DNA of 49,572 bases, taken from the NCBI GenBank assembly GCA_023416745.1, contig JAEZHF010000096.1, forward strand, positions 1-49,572. Direction: 5' to 3'. Source of the DNA: Bacillota bacterium. Lineage in GTDB: Bacteria > Bacillota > Clostridia > Christensenellales > SZUA-584. This document shows, piece by piece, positions 23,175 to 30,909 of this stretch. A model generated the notes under the pieces. The model worked only from the letters and a program-made list of their open reading frames with translations. It was not told the DNA's origin and did not search any database. The position numbers and the translations under genes are program-made. The number at the start of each line of letters is the position of its first letter. Position 1 is the first letter of the stretch.

Positions 23175-24086
23175 ATGAGAAAGACGATTGCGATTTTGGC
23201 AGGCATCATATTATGCGCAGCATTGCTTGTCGGCTGTACTCAGGCTGTGGTGAACAGCATCGACACACAACAGCAGGATGAGATTATGACCGAAGTGTTT
23301 AACGCCTTGGAAAACGCAGACGTCGAAACGCTGGCACAGTACACGTCAAGGTATTACATGTCGGAAGACGATATCATACAGATGGCGGAATCCGGCTCAG
23401 CCTATATCGAAGGCACCGTCTCTGATTTCAAAAAGACGGACTGGTACCTGAACAGATCGCTGAATAACGGTGTGGAGTCCACCACGCTGGATCTCGCATA
23501 TGATGTGGTCACCGGCTATGACAGCTACGTCGTGTCGATGCGGCTGCTTCAGACAGGCGCGGACAGCTGGGAGGTGGCGGGACTCAACGTTATTCGAGCT
23601 GAGGAACTGAAAGGCAACGGGGCGATCATCAATTTTGAAAGCTTTGATGTGCTGCAGCTGCTGATGCTGCTGGTGTCCGTTGGAGAGCTGGCGCTGATCA
23701 TCGTGGCCATCGTGGCGTGCGTTAAGTCCAGAGTGCGCAGCAAGGCGCTTTGGATCGTGATGATACTGCTGCTGCACACCGGCGTATCGCTGACGCTGTC
23801 GTCCGCGGGCTTTGACTTTAATATCTGGCTGCTGAACTTAAACCTGACCAGCCTGCAGAAGTTTATCGACGGCACGCGGATTTACAACGTGCTGGTGCCG
23901 CTGGGCGCGATACTGTTCCTCAGCCTGAAGAAGAAGCTGGAATGGCGGGCAGAGCGCCGTCGGATGATGCAGCAGTACCGGCAGGACTATGTGCCGCCGT
24001 ACACGCCGTCCGAGGAGCCGCCGGAGGAAGTGATGCGCGATATGGCGCAGACACCCGACCCGGAACCGCCTGATAAGTCTGAATGA
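23175..24086 (+). CDS. Lipoprotein-membrane protein of unknown function
   Basis: A 303-residue protein. N-terminal signal with lipobox LLVGC (Cys at about 22), an extracellular domain (about 25-150) with EVFNALENADVETLAQYTSRYY and a beta part ending SWEVAGLNVI, as in NTF2-like or DUF4878-type lipoproteins that sense or bind at the surface. Then three membrane helices (about 160-255: LLMLLVSVGELALIIVAIVA, LWIVMILLLHTG, YNVLVPLGAILFL) and a charged cytosolic tail rich in Arg then Pro/Glu. AGGAGGG precedes ATG 23175. Related to the shorter gene upstream by the membrane half; the two form a duplicated pair. Confidence 0.73.
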   Translation: MRKTIAILAGIILCAALLVGCTQAVVNSIDTQQQDEIMTEVFNALENADVETLAQYTSRYYMSEDDIIQMAESGSAYIEGTVSDFKKTDWYLNRSLNNGVESTTLDLAYDVVTGYDSYVVSMRLLQTGADSWEVAGLNVIRAEELKGNGAIINFESFDVLQLLMLLVSVGELALIIVAIVACVKSRVRSKALWIVMILLLHTGVSLTLSSAGFDFNIWLLNLNLTSLQKFIDGTRIYNVLVPLGAILFLSLKKKLEWRAERRRMMQQYRQDYVPPYTPSEEPPEEVMRDMAQTPDPEPPDKSE

Positions 24087-24099
24087 GAAATATGGTGAG

Positions 24100-24615
24100 A
24101 TGGTGCTTGCAGCTTTATTATTGATTGATTTACAGAAAGGCATATTTACTTTGAAAAATCCCGTGTACAATGAGAACGCGCTGCTTGGCAGCCTGAAACG
24201 GCTGACCGCGCTGGCGCGTGAACATGGCGTTAAGCTGGTTTACACGCAGCACGAGAACGGCACGTTCTTAAAGTGGGGCACGCAAGGCTGGGAGATCGTG
24301 GACGAGCTGAAACCGTTAGAAGGCGACGCTCTGATTGCCAAAAAACACCCGGGCGTATTTACGGACACAGTGCTGCCACAGCTGCTGGCAGACTGGGGTA
24401 TCAAAACGCTGCTGGTCTGCGGGCTGATAACCAACGGGTGTGTGAGGGATGCCTGCCTGCAGGCGCTGGAACGGGGCTTTGATGTGGCGCTGTTCACCGA
24501 TGCGCACAGCACGTTCTATAAGAACGCCGCCAAGATGATTGACCAGCTGCACGGCGAGATGGCACAGCTGGGTGTGCGGCTCGTCCGGTCGGATGAACTG
24601 CCCAGTGTGGTCTAG
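24100..24615 (+). CDS. Isochorismatase-family cysteine hydrolase
   Basis: A 171-residue hydrolase of the isochorismatase/nicotinamidase superfamily with the catalytic triad in place: D10 (LLLIDLQKG), K81 (LIAKKHPGVF) and C114 (LLVCGLITNGCVRDA). The GLITNGCV block with the cis-peptide before the nucleophile is typical. Substrates in the family include nicotinamide, carbamoyl-sarcosine, ureides and isochorismate; size and lack of an added domain exclude EntB. No context gives the substrate. ATG 24100 lies 13 bases after the previous stop with only a weak ribosome site (GGTGAG). The tail runs to within four bases of a convergent gene. Confidence 0.87.
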   Translation: MVLAALLLIDLQKGIFTLKNPVYNENALLGSLKRLTALAREHGVKLVYTQHENGTFLKWGTQGWEIVDELKPLEGDALIAKKHPGVFTDTVLPQLLADWGIKTLLVCGLITNGCVRDACLQALERGFDVALFTDAHSTFYKNAAKMIDQLHGEMAQLGVRLVRSDELPSVV

Positions 24616-24618
24616 CGG

Positions 24619-25248
24619 CTAGAGCATATCGCCCATCACCATCATCAAAAAGCCGGAGTAACCCGCGAGCGCGTAACTGTTCATCGGGGCAGCGGTGCGG
24701 GCGCGCATATACTGCAAGGCCGCGCGGTATCTGTCGTAGAAAGCGAAGTTGGGCCGTGTTGTATATTGCAATTCCGTAAGCTCAAATTGGGCTATCACGT
24801 TTTTAGCCGTGGTGGGTTTGAGCACAAGGTCGGTATCCGGGTAATAGTAGCAGCGCGGCGCGGTGACAGCAGGCCACTTGTTTGCGCCGTATCGGGAGAG
24901 CATACCGCACAGCCCGTCGAACCCCATTGCCTCGTGGCCGTGCAGCAGCTCGCGGACGAAGCCCATCAGGTCTTCGCGCTCACCATACGTCATGCCGCGC
25001 ACCGCGTCACGGAATTTGGCCTTTTCAAAAACAGAAACGATGGTGGAACGGCCCATCAGCCGCACGAGGTCCTCCGCGGCCTTTTCGGTGTCCTCCAGAG
25101 CATCGGGTGAAAAAGCGCTTTGAGCGAACGCGGTGATGCGCGTCATGTCATGCTTCTTGACCTGCTCCTTGAGCTCCGGCGTTTCAAAGCCCAGCGGATA
25201 GACGGACAAAAACGCGGCCCCGGCGGCTTTCAGTTTTTCAGCATTCAT
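24619..25248 (-). CDS. Hypothetical soluble protein (209 aa)
   Basis: I do not recognise this protein. It is 209 residues, without signal or membrane segments, mainly helical in the first 110 residues (LKEQVKKHDMTRITAFAQSAFS; EDLVRLMGRSTIVSVFEKAK) and with a Tyr-rich later part (PRCYYYPDTDLVLKPTT; QFELTELQYTTRPNFAFYDRYRAAL). The two-part build and lone Cys residues give no enzymatic hint. AAAGGGGGA precedes ATG 25248. It is the second gene after the flavodoxin-type reductase (14 bases between them), so the two are probably co-transcribed and may share a redox-related job. Confidence 0.7.
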   Translation of the reverse strand: MNAEKLKAAGAAFLSVYPLGFETPELKEQVKKHDMTRITAFAQSAFSPDALEDTEKAAEDLVRLMGRSTIVSVFEKAKFRDAVRGMTYGEREDLMGFVRELLHGHEAMGFDGLCGMLSRYGANKWPAVTAPRCYYYPDTDLVLKPTTAKNVIAQFELTELQYTTRPNFAFYDRYRAALQYMRARTAAPMNSYALAGYSGFLMMVMGDML

Positions 25249-25262
25249 GGTGTATCCCCCTT

Positions 25263-26072
25263 TCAGTCCGCGGCGCGTTCGGACTTCATGCTCTTGGCTG
25301 CCGCGCCGATAATCTTCTCGAACAGCCAGCCCAGTGCGGCTTTCAACGGGCCAGGGTAGACGCCGGTGAACGTTCTCGCGCCCTTGTCCAGCCAGCCCAT
25401 CTTGCGCCAGTACGCCATGTCACAGGGGAACTCGGCTTCGCCCAGCGCGGGGTTTTTCAGGTACATGCCGCGGAAAGCGGCGAACTGTATCACGCTGCCC
25501 ATGTCAGGCCGGCAGGCACGCTTTTGCGATACCGCATCGTACAGCGCCTGCGCGGTTTTCTCTATTGCGCGCTGCTGCTTCTGCGCCGCACGGGGGGACA
25601 GCTTTGTGGGCGGCGTCTGCAGGCCGAGGCGGCTGACCACCTCATACCCGCCTCCTGAGAAATAGCACAAGCTGTCCAGCGTCTGCTTCAAGCCCATCGG
25701 TCCGCCGCTGGTGGCCACTGCCGCCATGTATTTGCCGAGGAACTTGGGGCGGTGCCCTATGTACGCGAAGCGGTCGATCAGCTGCTTCATTATGGCGGTG
25801 GCGCCCATAGCGTAGTTGGGTGACGCAAATATCGCCCCATCAGACTCCGACAGCGCCTTTTCTATATCCGCAAAGCCGTCCTTCAACGGGCATTTCTCCT
25901 CGCCGCGCCCAATGCACGCGAAACAGCCGCGGCATGGGGCCAGCGCCACTTCCGACAGGTATATGTAGTTGAACGTGACGTCTCCGAGGCTCTTCATGTG
26001 CTGCTCGATGCGCCGGACGATGCCCAGCGTGCGCCCCTTGCGGTAGCTGCCGATGACGGCGGTGATCTGCAT
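25263..26072 (-). CDS. NADPH-dependent FMN reductase/flavodoxin-like protein
   Basis: A 269-residue flavoprotein of the NADPH-dependent FMN reductase type. The first 180 residues are the flavodoxin-like fold: VIGSYRKGRTLGIVRRIEQHM (phosphate loop), VALAPCRGCFACIGRGEEKCPLKD (a Cys-rich loop as in iron-sulfur flavoproteins; four Cys in C-x2-C-x2-C-x6-C), GAIFASPNYAMGATAIMKQLIDR, and AAVATSGGP (flavin loop). The last 80 residues are an extra helical region with YLKNPALGEAEFPCDMAYWR. ATG 26072 is set by GGAGGGACG; a longer in-frame start at 26213 has no ribosome site. Likely electron transfer to or from small quinones or metal centres; partner unknown. Confidence 0.83.
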   Translation of the reverse strand: MQITAVIGSYRKGRTLGIVRRIEQHMKSLGDVTFNYIYLSEVALAPCRGCFACIGRGEEKCPLKDGFADIEKALSESDGAIFASPNYAMGATAIMKQLIDRFAYIGHRPKFLGKYMAAVATSGGPMGLKQTLDSLCYFSGGGYEVVSRLGLQTPPTKLSPRAAQKQQRAIEKTAQALYDAVSQKRACRPDMGSVIQFAAFRGMYLKNPALGEAEFPCDMAYWRKMGWLDKGARTFTGVYPGPLKAALGWLFEKIIGAAAKSMKSERAAD

Positions 26073-26227
26073 ATACGTCCCTCCGTGTGTTGATATACTG
26101 TATGATATCGGAATGGCAGGCTTTGTGCAAGCGGCGGCAGGTAAAGATTGGGCTTGAGGAGAGGGACCATTTATTGTGGTATGACACGGAATCTTAAAAG
26201 CCATTTTCGTCAAAATGCGGCGGGGTA

Positions 26228-26257
26228 TTGGAAGACGTGTACAGTGTATGGTATAAT
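26228..26257 (+). promoter_or_regulatory. Promoter in the 26073-26419 gap
   Basis: TTGGAA (26228-26233), 18-base spacer, TATAAT (26252-26257) with TG one base before it (extended -10). It would drive the gene at 26420 with a 155-base leader. The rest of this 347-base gap holds a short CA microsatellite near 26312 and no gene I can support. Confidence 0.55.
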
Positions 26258-26419
26258 TCTTACAGCATCTGAGGTTTCATTCTATAACACCCGCAATCAC
26301 AGCCTATTCATACTCACACACACACGACGGCGGAATTGTAAATGGCCCCAACAGGCTGCGTTCGCTTATGGGGCAGCCCGGATACTTGGCTTATCGTCAG
26401 CCGATGGAGGGATGCTTTT

Positions 26420-26896
26420 ATGGCACAGGTTTACAAGCACGCGATATTCATGCGGCTGGGCGCAAACACGGGCAGCGGTCTTTCCGGGCTGCACACCGTG
26501 CGCGAATACCAGATATTCCTCGCGCAGCACGGCGAGGCATGGTTTGCCCTGTCCACGGGCATGTCGGAGCGCTACCGCTGTGAGTTTGCCGACGCGATCG
26601 ACTACCATTACGCGCTGGAGCTGTATCTGTCGGTGGGCAAGGAGGCCGGGCTGGACTACGTGGCCGAGGTGAAGGCCATCGCGACGGGCAAGGAGCGCAT
26701 ACCCACTCCCGACGAGGAGCTGACGCCGGAGCCGTGGCGGGCCGACCTGCGCGGCACATGGCTCAAGATTTGCAGCCTGAAACCCGCCCTTCTCACCGCC
26801 GGCGATTTCACCGTCATCAACACCGGCGCGCGCCTCTCGGACGCGATAAAGGGAGGGAAGTATCATTTCGGGTATGTGAAGCGAGTGGGGGAGTAA
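26420..26896 (+). CDS. Hypothetical soluble protein (158 aa)
   Basis: A 158-residue soluble protein with no recognised domain. The front is helical and aromatic (KHAIFMRLGANTGSGLSG; REYQIFLAQHGEAWFALSTG), the middle strongly acidic and Pro-rich (PTPDEELTPEPWRAD), and the end beta-rich (RGTWLKICSLKPALLTAGDF; GGKYHFGYVKRV). The closing pattern is like that of small ligand- or RNA-binding beta barrels (PUA/EVE-like), but too weak to claim. ATG 26420 follows GGAGGGATG. The next gene starts two bases after its stop, so both are on one transcript from the promoter at 26228. Confidence 0.68.
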   Translation: MAQVYKHAIFMRLGANTGSGLSGLHTVREYQIFLAQHGEAWFALSTGMSERYRCEFADAIDYHYALELYLSVGKEAGLDYVAEVKAIATGKERIPTPDEELTPEPWRADLRGTWLKICSLKPALLTAGDFTVINTGARLSDAIKGGKYHFGYVKRVGE

Positions 26897-26898
26897 GG

Positions 26899-27486
26899 AT
26901 GACTGATAAGGACTACATCAAAGAAGATAAAGGCTACAGCTTTAAGATTAAGCTTATCTTAAAACTTCTACTGTTGTATCAACTTGTAATATGCTTTTTC
27001 ACTCCCATGGAAGTATATTTGGATGTACTTATACCTGAACTGATGATATTGCTCTTTATTTCACTAGGATTTTGGCTTCAGGTAGAGCCATCAATCAAGT
27101 ACCGAGAGCTTATGGAACAGGCTTATGAAGCGAATTACGAATTCACTATGCGTGTATTTAGGATGAAGATAGACAATTCTGAAATTGAAGGGAAACAAAG
27201 ATTAAAAGTAGCTAACGGAGCCTGGGTGGTTTTTTCAGGGATCGCATTATTGATATTTTTGATTATTTTCTTTATATATGTATCGCCCTACTTTTTATGG
27301 ATTGTTTTACATTTTGTTAAACTCACAAGAATATCAGCGCTAGTTGTTTTTATTGCTGGAATCATCTACTTGGTACGTATACTTCATTTGAGCAGGGAAA
27401 ACAAAGAGAAATATAAAAACAGTGTTACAGTTATAGGCTTGCTCGCAGAAAACATACTGATTCCTATGGTGGTTTTCCTTTTCTAG
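26899..27486 (+). CDS. AT-rich four-helix membrane protein
   Basis: A 195-residue membrane protein with about five hydrophobic segments: LKLLLLYQLVICFF and LMILLFISLGFWLQ in the front, a charged loop (about 60-100, EQAYEANYEFTMRVF), then ISGIALLIFLIIFF-type helices, and LLAENILIPMVVF at the end. Codon use is AT-rich, clearly unlike its GC-rich neighbours, which suggests recent transfer. Its first two helices (QLVICFFTP...) resemble the broken AT-rich gene at 30910-31270 (FVICLTTP...). GGGGGAGTAAGG precedes ATG 26899. No family recognised. Confidence 0.68.
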   Translation: MTDKDYIKEDKGYSFKIKLILKLLLLYQLVICFFTPMEVYLDVLIPELMILLFISLGFWLQVEPSIKYRELMEQAYEANYEFTMRVFRMKIDNSEIEGKQRLKVANGAWVVFSGIALLIFLIIFFIYVSPYFLWIVLHFVKLTRISALVVFIAGIIYLVRILHLSRENKEKYKNSVTVIGLLAENILIPMVVFLF

Positions 27487-27572
27487 TAATTAATATGGAT
27501 TAAAAAAGTTACTACAAACAACAAAATTGCGGAATTGAATAGCCTTAAAGAAGAAAACATTATGTCGCCCTC

Positions 27573-28184
27573 TCACACATGCCCCACATCACCGCGCCTT
27601 AATATCGCCGCATTGCCTGCGTCGTCCACTTCCACGACGTTGATGGCGGTGTTGCCCTGCGGCGGCGTCTGCCACAGCGCTTCGTCCGGCTCCTGCGCGA
27701 ATATCATCGTCATCAGCATAACGGGAACCTGAGACGAGACCACGAGCACCGTTTGGCCGCGGTTTTGTTTGAGCACGTCTTTGAGGAAGGCGGTGAGGCG
27801 GGCGCGCACGTCCGCGAGGCTTTCGCCGCCCGGCATGGTGTGCAGGTGGGGGTGCGTCTCCCAAAGGCGCATATCGCCCGGGTATTCGGCGCGGATGAAC
27901 TCCTCCGTCAATCCGTCCCACGCGCCGCAGTACATCTCGGCCAGCCGCTGGTCGTAGGCGACGGGGCAGTTTCGGCCCTGTCTGATTATACCGGCGGTGG
28001 TTGCCACCCGCTGCTGGGGGCTGGAATAGATGGCGTGGATCGGGATGCCCGCGAGCGCGTCGGCGGCTTTCTCGGCCTGCCGGACGCCTTTTTTCGTCAG
28101 CGGCGAATCCAGCTTGCCGTGTATCCTATGCGCGATGTTGAACTCGGCCTCTCCGTGCCGTACAATGATGAGTGTCGTCTTCAT
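27573..28184 (-). CDS. Histidine phosphatase family protein
   Basis: A 203-residue phosphatase of the phosphoglycerate-mutase-like (histidine phosphatase) superfamily. The catalytic block LIIVRHGEAEFN (RHG, His at about 10) is at the start, AIYSSPQQRVATTAGII carries the second Arg, MYCGAWDGLTEEFI the Glu, and VVSSQVPVMLMTMIF stands where most members have the second catalytic His (usually VSHG); here Ser-Gln-Val replaces it, so the enzyme may be weakened or altered. ATG 28184 follows GAGGGGC. Family members act on sugar phosphates, alpha-ribazole phosphate and others; no neighbour indicates which. Alone on this strand, divergent from the TetR gene. Confidence 0.83.
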   Translation of the reverse strand: MKTTLIIVRHGEAEFNIAHRIHGKLDSPLTKKGVRQAEKAADALAGIPIHAIYSSPQQRVATTAGIIRQGRNCPVAYDQRLAEMYCGAWDGLTEEFIRAEYPGDMRLWETHPHLHTMPGGESLADVRARLTAFLKDVLKQNRGQTVLVVSSQVPVMLMTMIFAQEPDEALWQTPPQGNTAINVVEVDDAGNAAILRRGDVGHV

Positions 28185-28330
28185 GCTGCCCCTCGCTTTT
28201 GTTATACCGGAACTATATGAATATAACACCGGAGGACGGATAATTCAACCGCGGGGGAGCTGTGCTGAAGGCACTGTCATTGGTCTGCGCATCCAGTCAA
28301 AAAAATTGTGTAAATCCGGCCATTTGCCTA

Positions 28331-28376
28331 TTGACATATCGCAAGGTTATGATAATATATTGACTGACAAGTCAAT
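28331..28376 (+). promoter_or_regulatory. tetR promoter with palindromic operator
   Basis: TTGACA (28331-28336), 16-base spacer, TAATAT (28353-28358). Directly after the -10 lies a perfect palindrome, ATTGACT-gaca-AGTCAAT (28359-28376), covering the likely transcription start. This fits self-repression by the TetR protein encoded just downstream. Confidence 0.72.
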
Positions 28377-28393
28377 CAAAAAGGGAGATACGA

Positions 28394-28990
28394 ATGAGTC
28401 CAAGAACGGATGAACAGAACGCGCACATCAAGGACGAGAGGCGCGAGCAGATATTAAAGGCGGCGCTCAAGGTGTTTGCGCTGCGCGGCTTCGCCGCCAC
28501 CAAGGTGGGAGACATCGCGAAGGAAGCTCACCTTAGCCACGGGCTGGTCTATCACTACTTTGCCAGCAAGGAGGAGATGTTCTTCGAGCTGGTGCGCACA
28601 GCGGTGTACTACTCCGGCCAGTCGCTGCTGATGGTGGATGCGATGCCGCTGGAGCCCATCGAGAAGGTACGGCAGACGGCGAAGTATATCATGGGCGGCA
28701 TCGAGGACGGGCAGGAGACGTCGTATTACTTCCTCATCGTCACGCATGCGGCGGTGATGGAGGAAAGCCCGGAGCGGAACAGGTGCTTTGAAGGCTCGGA
28801 TGTGTCGCTGAACACCATGGCCAAAGTACTGCGGGAAGGGCAGGCGCTGGGGCAGGTGCGCGAGGGCGACACGGCGGGCATGTCGGTGATGTTCTTCTCG
28901 GCCATCATGGGGCTTGCGATATACAACATCACGATGGAGGGCTTCAAAATGCCCGATCCGGAGCTGCTGGTTTCTATGGTCAGCGCATAA
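28394..28990 (+). CDS. TetR/AcrR family transcriptional regulator
   Basis: A 198-residue one-component repressor. The TetR helix-turn-helix region is clear at about residues 15-60: REQILKAALKVFALRGFAATKVGDIAKEAHLSHGLVYHYFASKEEMF. The C-terminal part is helical and would bind an effector, with Tyr and Met-rich helices (FFSAIMGLAIYNITMEGF). AAGGGAGATACG precedes the ATG. The 18-bp palindrome at 28359-28376 overlaps its own promoter, so autoregulation is likely. The FAD oxidoreductase gene follows 154 bases later on the same strand and is the most likely regulated target; the space between contains direct repeats. Confidence 0.9.
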   Translation: MSPRTDEQNAHIKDERREQILKAALKVFALRGFAATKVGDIAKEAHLSHGLVYHYFASKEEMFFELVRTAVYYSGQSLLMVDAMPLEPIEKVRQTAKYIMGGIEDGQETSYYFLIVTHAAVMEESPERNRCFEGSDVSLNTMAKVLREGQALGQVREGDTAGMSVMFFSAIMGLAIYNITMEGFKMPDPELLVSMVSA

Positions 28991-28993
28991 GCC

Positions 28994-29051
28994 AAGGGCT
29001 TAAAGGTCAAGTACTTAAAGGTTAAGGGCTTAAAGTTAAGGGCATAAGACC
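28994..29051. repeat. Four tandem copies of a 14-15 bp unit
   Basis: Units: AAGGGCTTAAAGGTC (28994-29008), AAGTACTTAAAGGTT (29009-29023), AAGGGCTTAAAGTT (29024-29037), AAGGGCATAAGACC (29038-29051). They lie between the tetR and oxidoreductase genes. One unit (AAGGGCTTAAGGTC) also occurs at 49540-49553, again directly before a GC hairpin. Confidence 0.75.
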
Positions 29052-29073
29052 GCAGGGCGCTGCCCTGCAACCC
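29038..29073. repeat. Dispersed hairpin element, copy 1
   Basis: The last tandem unit leads into GCAGGGC-gct-GCCCTGC (29052-29068), a perfect 7-bp stem. It aligns base by base with 49540-49570, where the stem is GTGGGGC-gca-GCCCCAC. The two stems differ in two pairs with matching changes on both sides, which shows that the fold, not the sequence, is kept. Confidence 0.6.
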
Positions 29074-29144
29074 GCTGGAGGAGCGGCATCCAGACCTCGG
29101 TAAAAAATAAACACGCTAAAGGAAGTATAAAGGAGTAAATGGAT

Positions 29145-30632
29145 ATGAAAAAGGTTGTCATTATCGGTGCGGGCATTGCGGGGCTGACCTGCGGCATATA
29201 CGCCCGGAAAAACGGAATGGACACGCAGATACTGGAGATGCACACCGTTCCTGGCGGCGAGTGCACCGGCTGGGACCGCGGCGAATACCACTTTGACGGC
29301 TGCATCCACTGGCTGATGGGCTCCAGCCCCGATACGGACCTGTACAAGATCTGGCGGGACACGGGGGCGCTAGACGACAGCGTGAAGATCGTGAACCACG
29401 AGTCGTTCGTGCAGTACGAGGAAGGCGGGCGCGCGGTGGAGCTTTATACAGACGCCGACCGTTTGGAGCAGCACCTGCTGGAGATATCGCCGCAGGACAA
29501 AACGGAGATCAAAAAGCTGTGCAAGGCGATAAAATCTCTGGGCGGCATCGGCATGCCGGTGGATAAGCCGATGGATATGATGACGGCGGGAGACGGTTTG
29601 AAGTTCGCAGCCAAGCTGATCGGCAAGATGGGTATGATGTCCCGTTACGGTAAGCTGAGCATGAAGGACCTCGCAGCGCTGTTCAAGGAGCCGATGATCG
29701 GGCGGGCACTGCTGGCGGCGATACCGGGCGACTATACCGCCACAGCGCTGGTGATGACGCTGGCGGGTATGCACGCGGGTGACTGCGGTTTCCCGGTGGG
29801 CGGCTCGCGCGCGTTTGCGAAGCGCATGGAGCAAAAATACCTGTCGCTGGGCGGCAAAATCACGTATAAAGCCAAGGCGGATAAGGTGATCGTGGATGAC
29901 GGGCGCGCCGTGGGCGTGACGCTGGCGGACGGTTCCGAGGTGCGGGCAGATTATGTGGTGTCGTGTGCGGACGGGCATTATACGCTGTACCACATGCTGG
30001 ACGACAAATACACGCCGCAAATGTACAAGAAGCTTTTTGGCAATCCCAAGGCGAACCCGACGCCCACCTGCGCGATCGTGTTCATGGGCGTGAACGCTAA
30101 AGTGGGCGGCGCAATGCGCGGCGTCGATATACGGCGGGAGCAGTCCGTCAATATCGCCGGTATCAACAGCGACTATGTGTCGCTGCTGGGATACGGTTTC
30201 GACGGCACCATGGCGCCCGAGGGCAAGTCGGTGATAGCGTGCTTCTACGACGCCGACTACGACTACTGGCACGCGCTCAAAGGCGACAGGGATGCGTACA
30301 AAGCCGCCAAGCAGGCGCTGGCCGACGACGCGGCAGCGGCACTGGTCAAGCGCTTTCCCGAAGCGGAGGGTAAGATAGAGAAGTTCGACGTGGTGACGCC
30401 CGAGACGTACGTGCGCTACTGCAACGCGTGGCGCGGTTCGTGGATGAGTTGGGGCAACGGCAGCAAGGACATCCCGCGTTATTTCCCGGGAATGCTGGAC
30501 GGCCTCGACGGGTTTATCATGGCGGGCATGTGGACACTGCCGCCGGGCGGTCTGCCGGGCGCGGCCGCTTCGGGCCGGTATGCGGCGCACCGCATCTGCC
30601 TCAAAGAGGGCATCGGGTTCAAGGCAGAATAG
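29145..30632 (+). CDS. FAD-dependent oxidoreductase, phytoene-desaturase type
   Basis: A 495-residue flavoprotein of the phytoene desaturase/amine oxidase-like group. The FAD-binding Rossmann motif is at the start: VVIIGAGIAGLTCGIYARKNG (G-x-G-x-x-G, residues 8-13), then the second ADP contact PGGECTGWDRG at about 36-46. FPVGGSRAFAKRM at about 221-233 is the family's Gly-Gly middle block; VSCADGHYTLY and a late MAGMWTLPPGGLPGAAASGRYAA (FAD contact) close it. Clostridial genomes often hold such genes outside carotenoid clusters; no carotenoid gene is visible here. ATG 29145 has GGAG nine bases upstream; ATG 29139 is too close. Probably controlled by the TetR gene upstream. Confidence 0.86.
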   Translation: MKKVVIIGAGIAGLTCGIYARKNGMDTQILEMHTVPGGECTGWDRGEYHFDGCIHWLMGSSPDTDLYKIWRDTGALDDSVKIVNHESFVQYEEGGRAVELYTDADRLEQHLLEISPQDKTEIKKLCKAIKSLGGIGMPVDKPMDMMTAGDGLKFAAKLIGKMGMMSRYGKLSMKDLAALFKEPMIGRALLAAIPGDYTATALVMTLAGMHAGDCGFPVGGSRAFAKRMEQKYLSLGGKITYKAKADKVIVDDGRAVGVTLADGSEVRADYVVSCADGHYTLYHMLDDKYTPQMYKKLFGNPKANPTPTCAIVFMGVNAKVGGAMRGVDIRREQSVNIAGINSDYVSLLGYGFDGTMAPEGKSVIACFYDADYDYWHALKGDRDAYKAAKQALADDAAAALVKRFPEAEGKIEKFDVVTPETYVRYCNAWRGSWMSWGNGSKDIPRYFPGMLDGLDGFIMAGMWTLPPGGLPGAAASGRYAAHRICLKEGIGFKAE

Positions 30633-30777
30633 CCCATGTATATACATGCTGACAAACCGGAACCAACAGTGTGCTCTGCAACCGCGTGGCAAATAACCTG
30701 TCGTGCCATTTGTATGAGCACGGGAGCAAGCGGCTGGGCGGGCTCATAAAGCTGGCAAAGGGACTTATCTATAATAC

Positions 30778-30813
30778 AAATGCACCCACGATTTTAGAAA
30801 AGGGTGCATTTTT
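30778..30813 (+). terminator. Intrinsic terminator after the FAD oxidoreductase gene
   Basis: AAATGCACCC (30778-30787) pairs perfectly with GGGTGCATTT (30802-30811), followed by TT. It lies 145 bases after the stop at 30632; the space between (30633-30777) holds no gene I can support. Confidence 0.75.
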
Positions 30814-30909
30814 GTATATGAGTACAAGTGAAGAAAACGCTTTTTTGGGTAGAAAAACTCCGTTTAATTCTTATATATAAAAAACAACGCAACATGACAT
30901 CAGCCGTTT

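Noticed and set aside
26312..26324. CA microsatellite in the 26.1-26.4 kb gap
   Set aside because: Only five or six units; common by chance and not near a start codon in a way that suggests phase variation.
29370..30692. Long open frame (440 codons) on the minus strand
   Set aside because: Lies antisense to the FAD oxidoreductase, is rich in His and Arg as expected for the shadow of a GC-rich gene, and has no ribosome site or family resemblance.
30660..30770. Possible structured RNA or tRNA-like sequence
   Set aside because: No cloverleaf or known riboswitch core can be drawn, and no T-loop consensus is present.
30671..30880. 69-codon plus-strand frame after the FAD gene
   Set aside because: Spans a clear terminator hairpin, has no ribosome site and no protein-like features.
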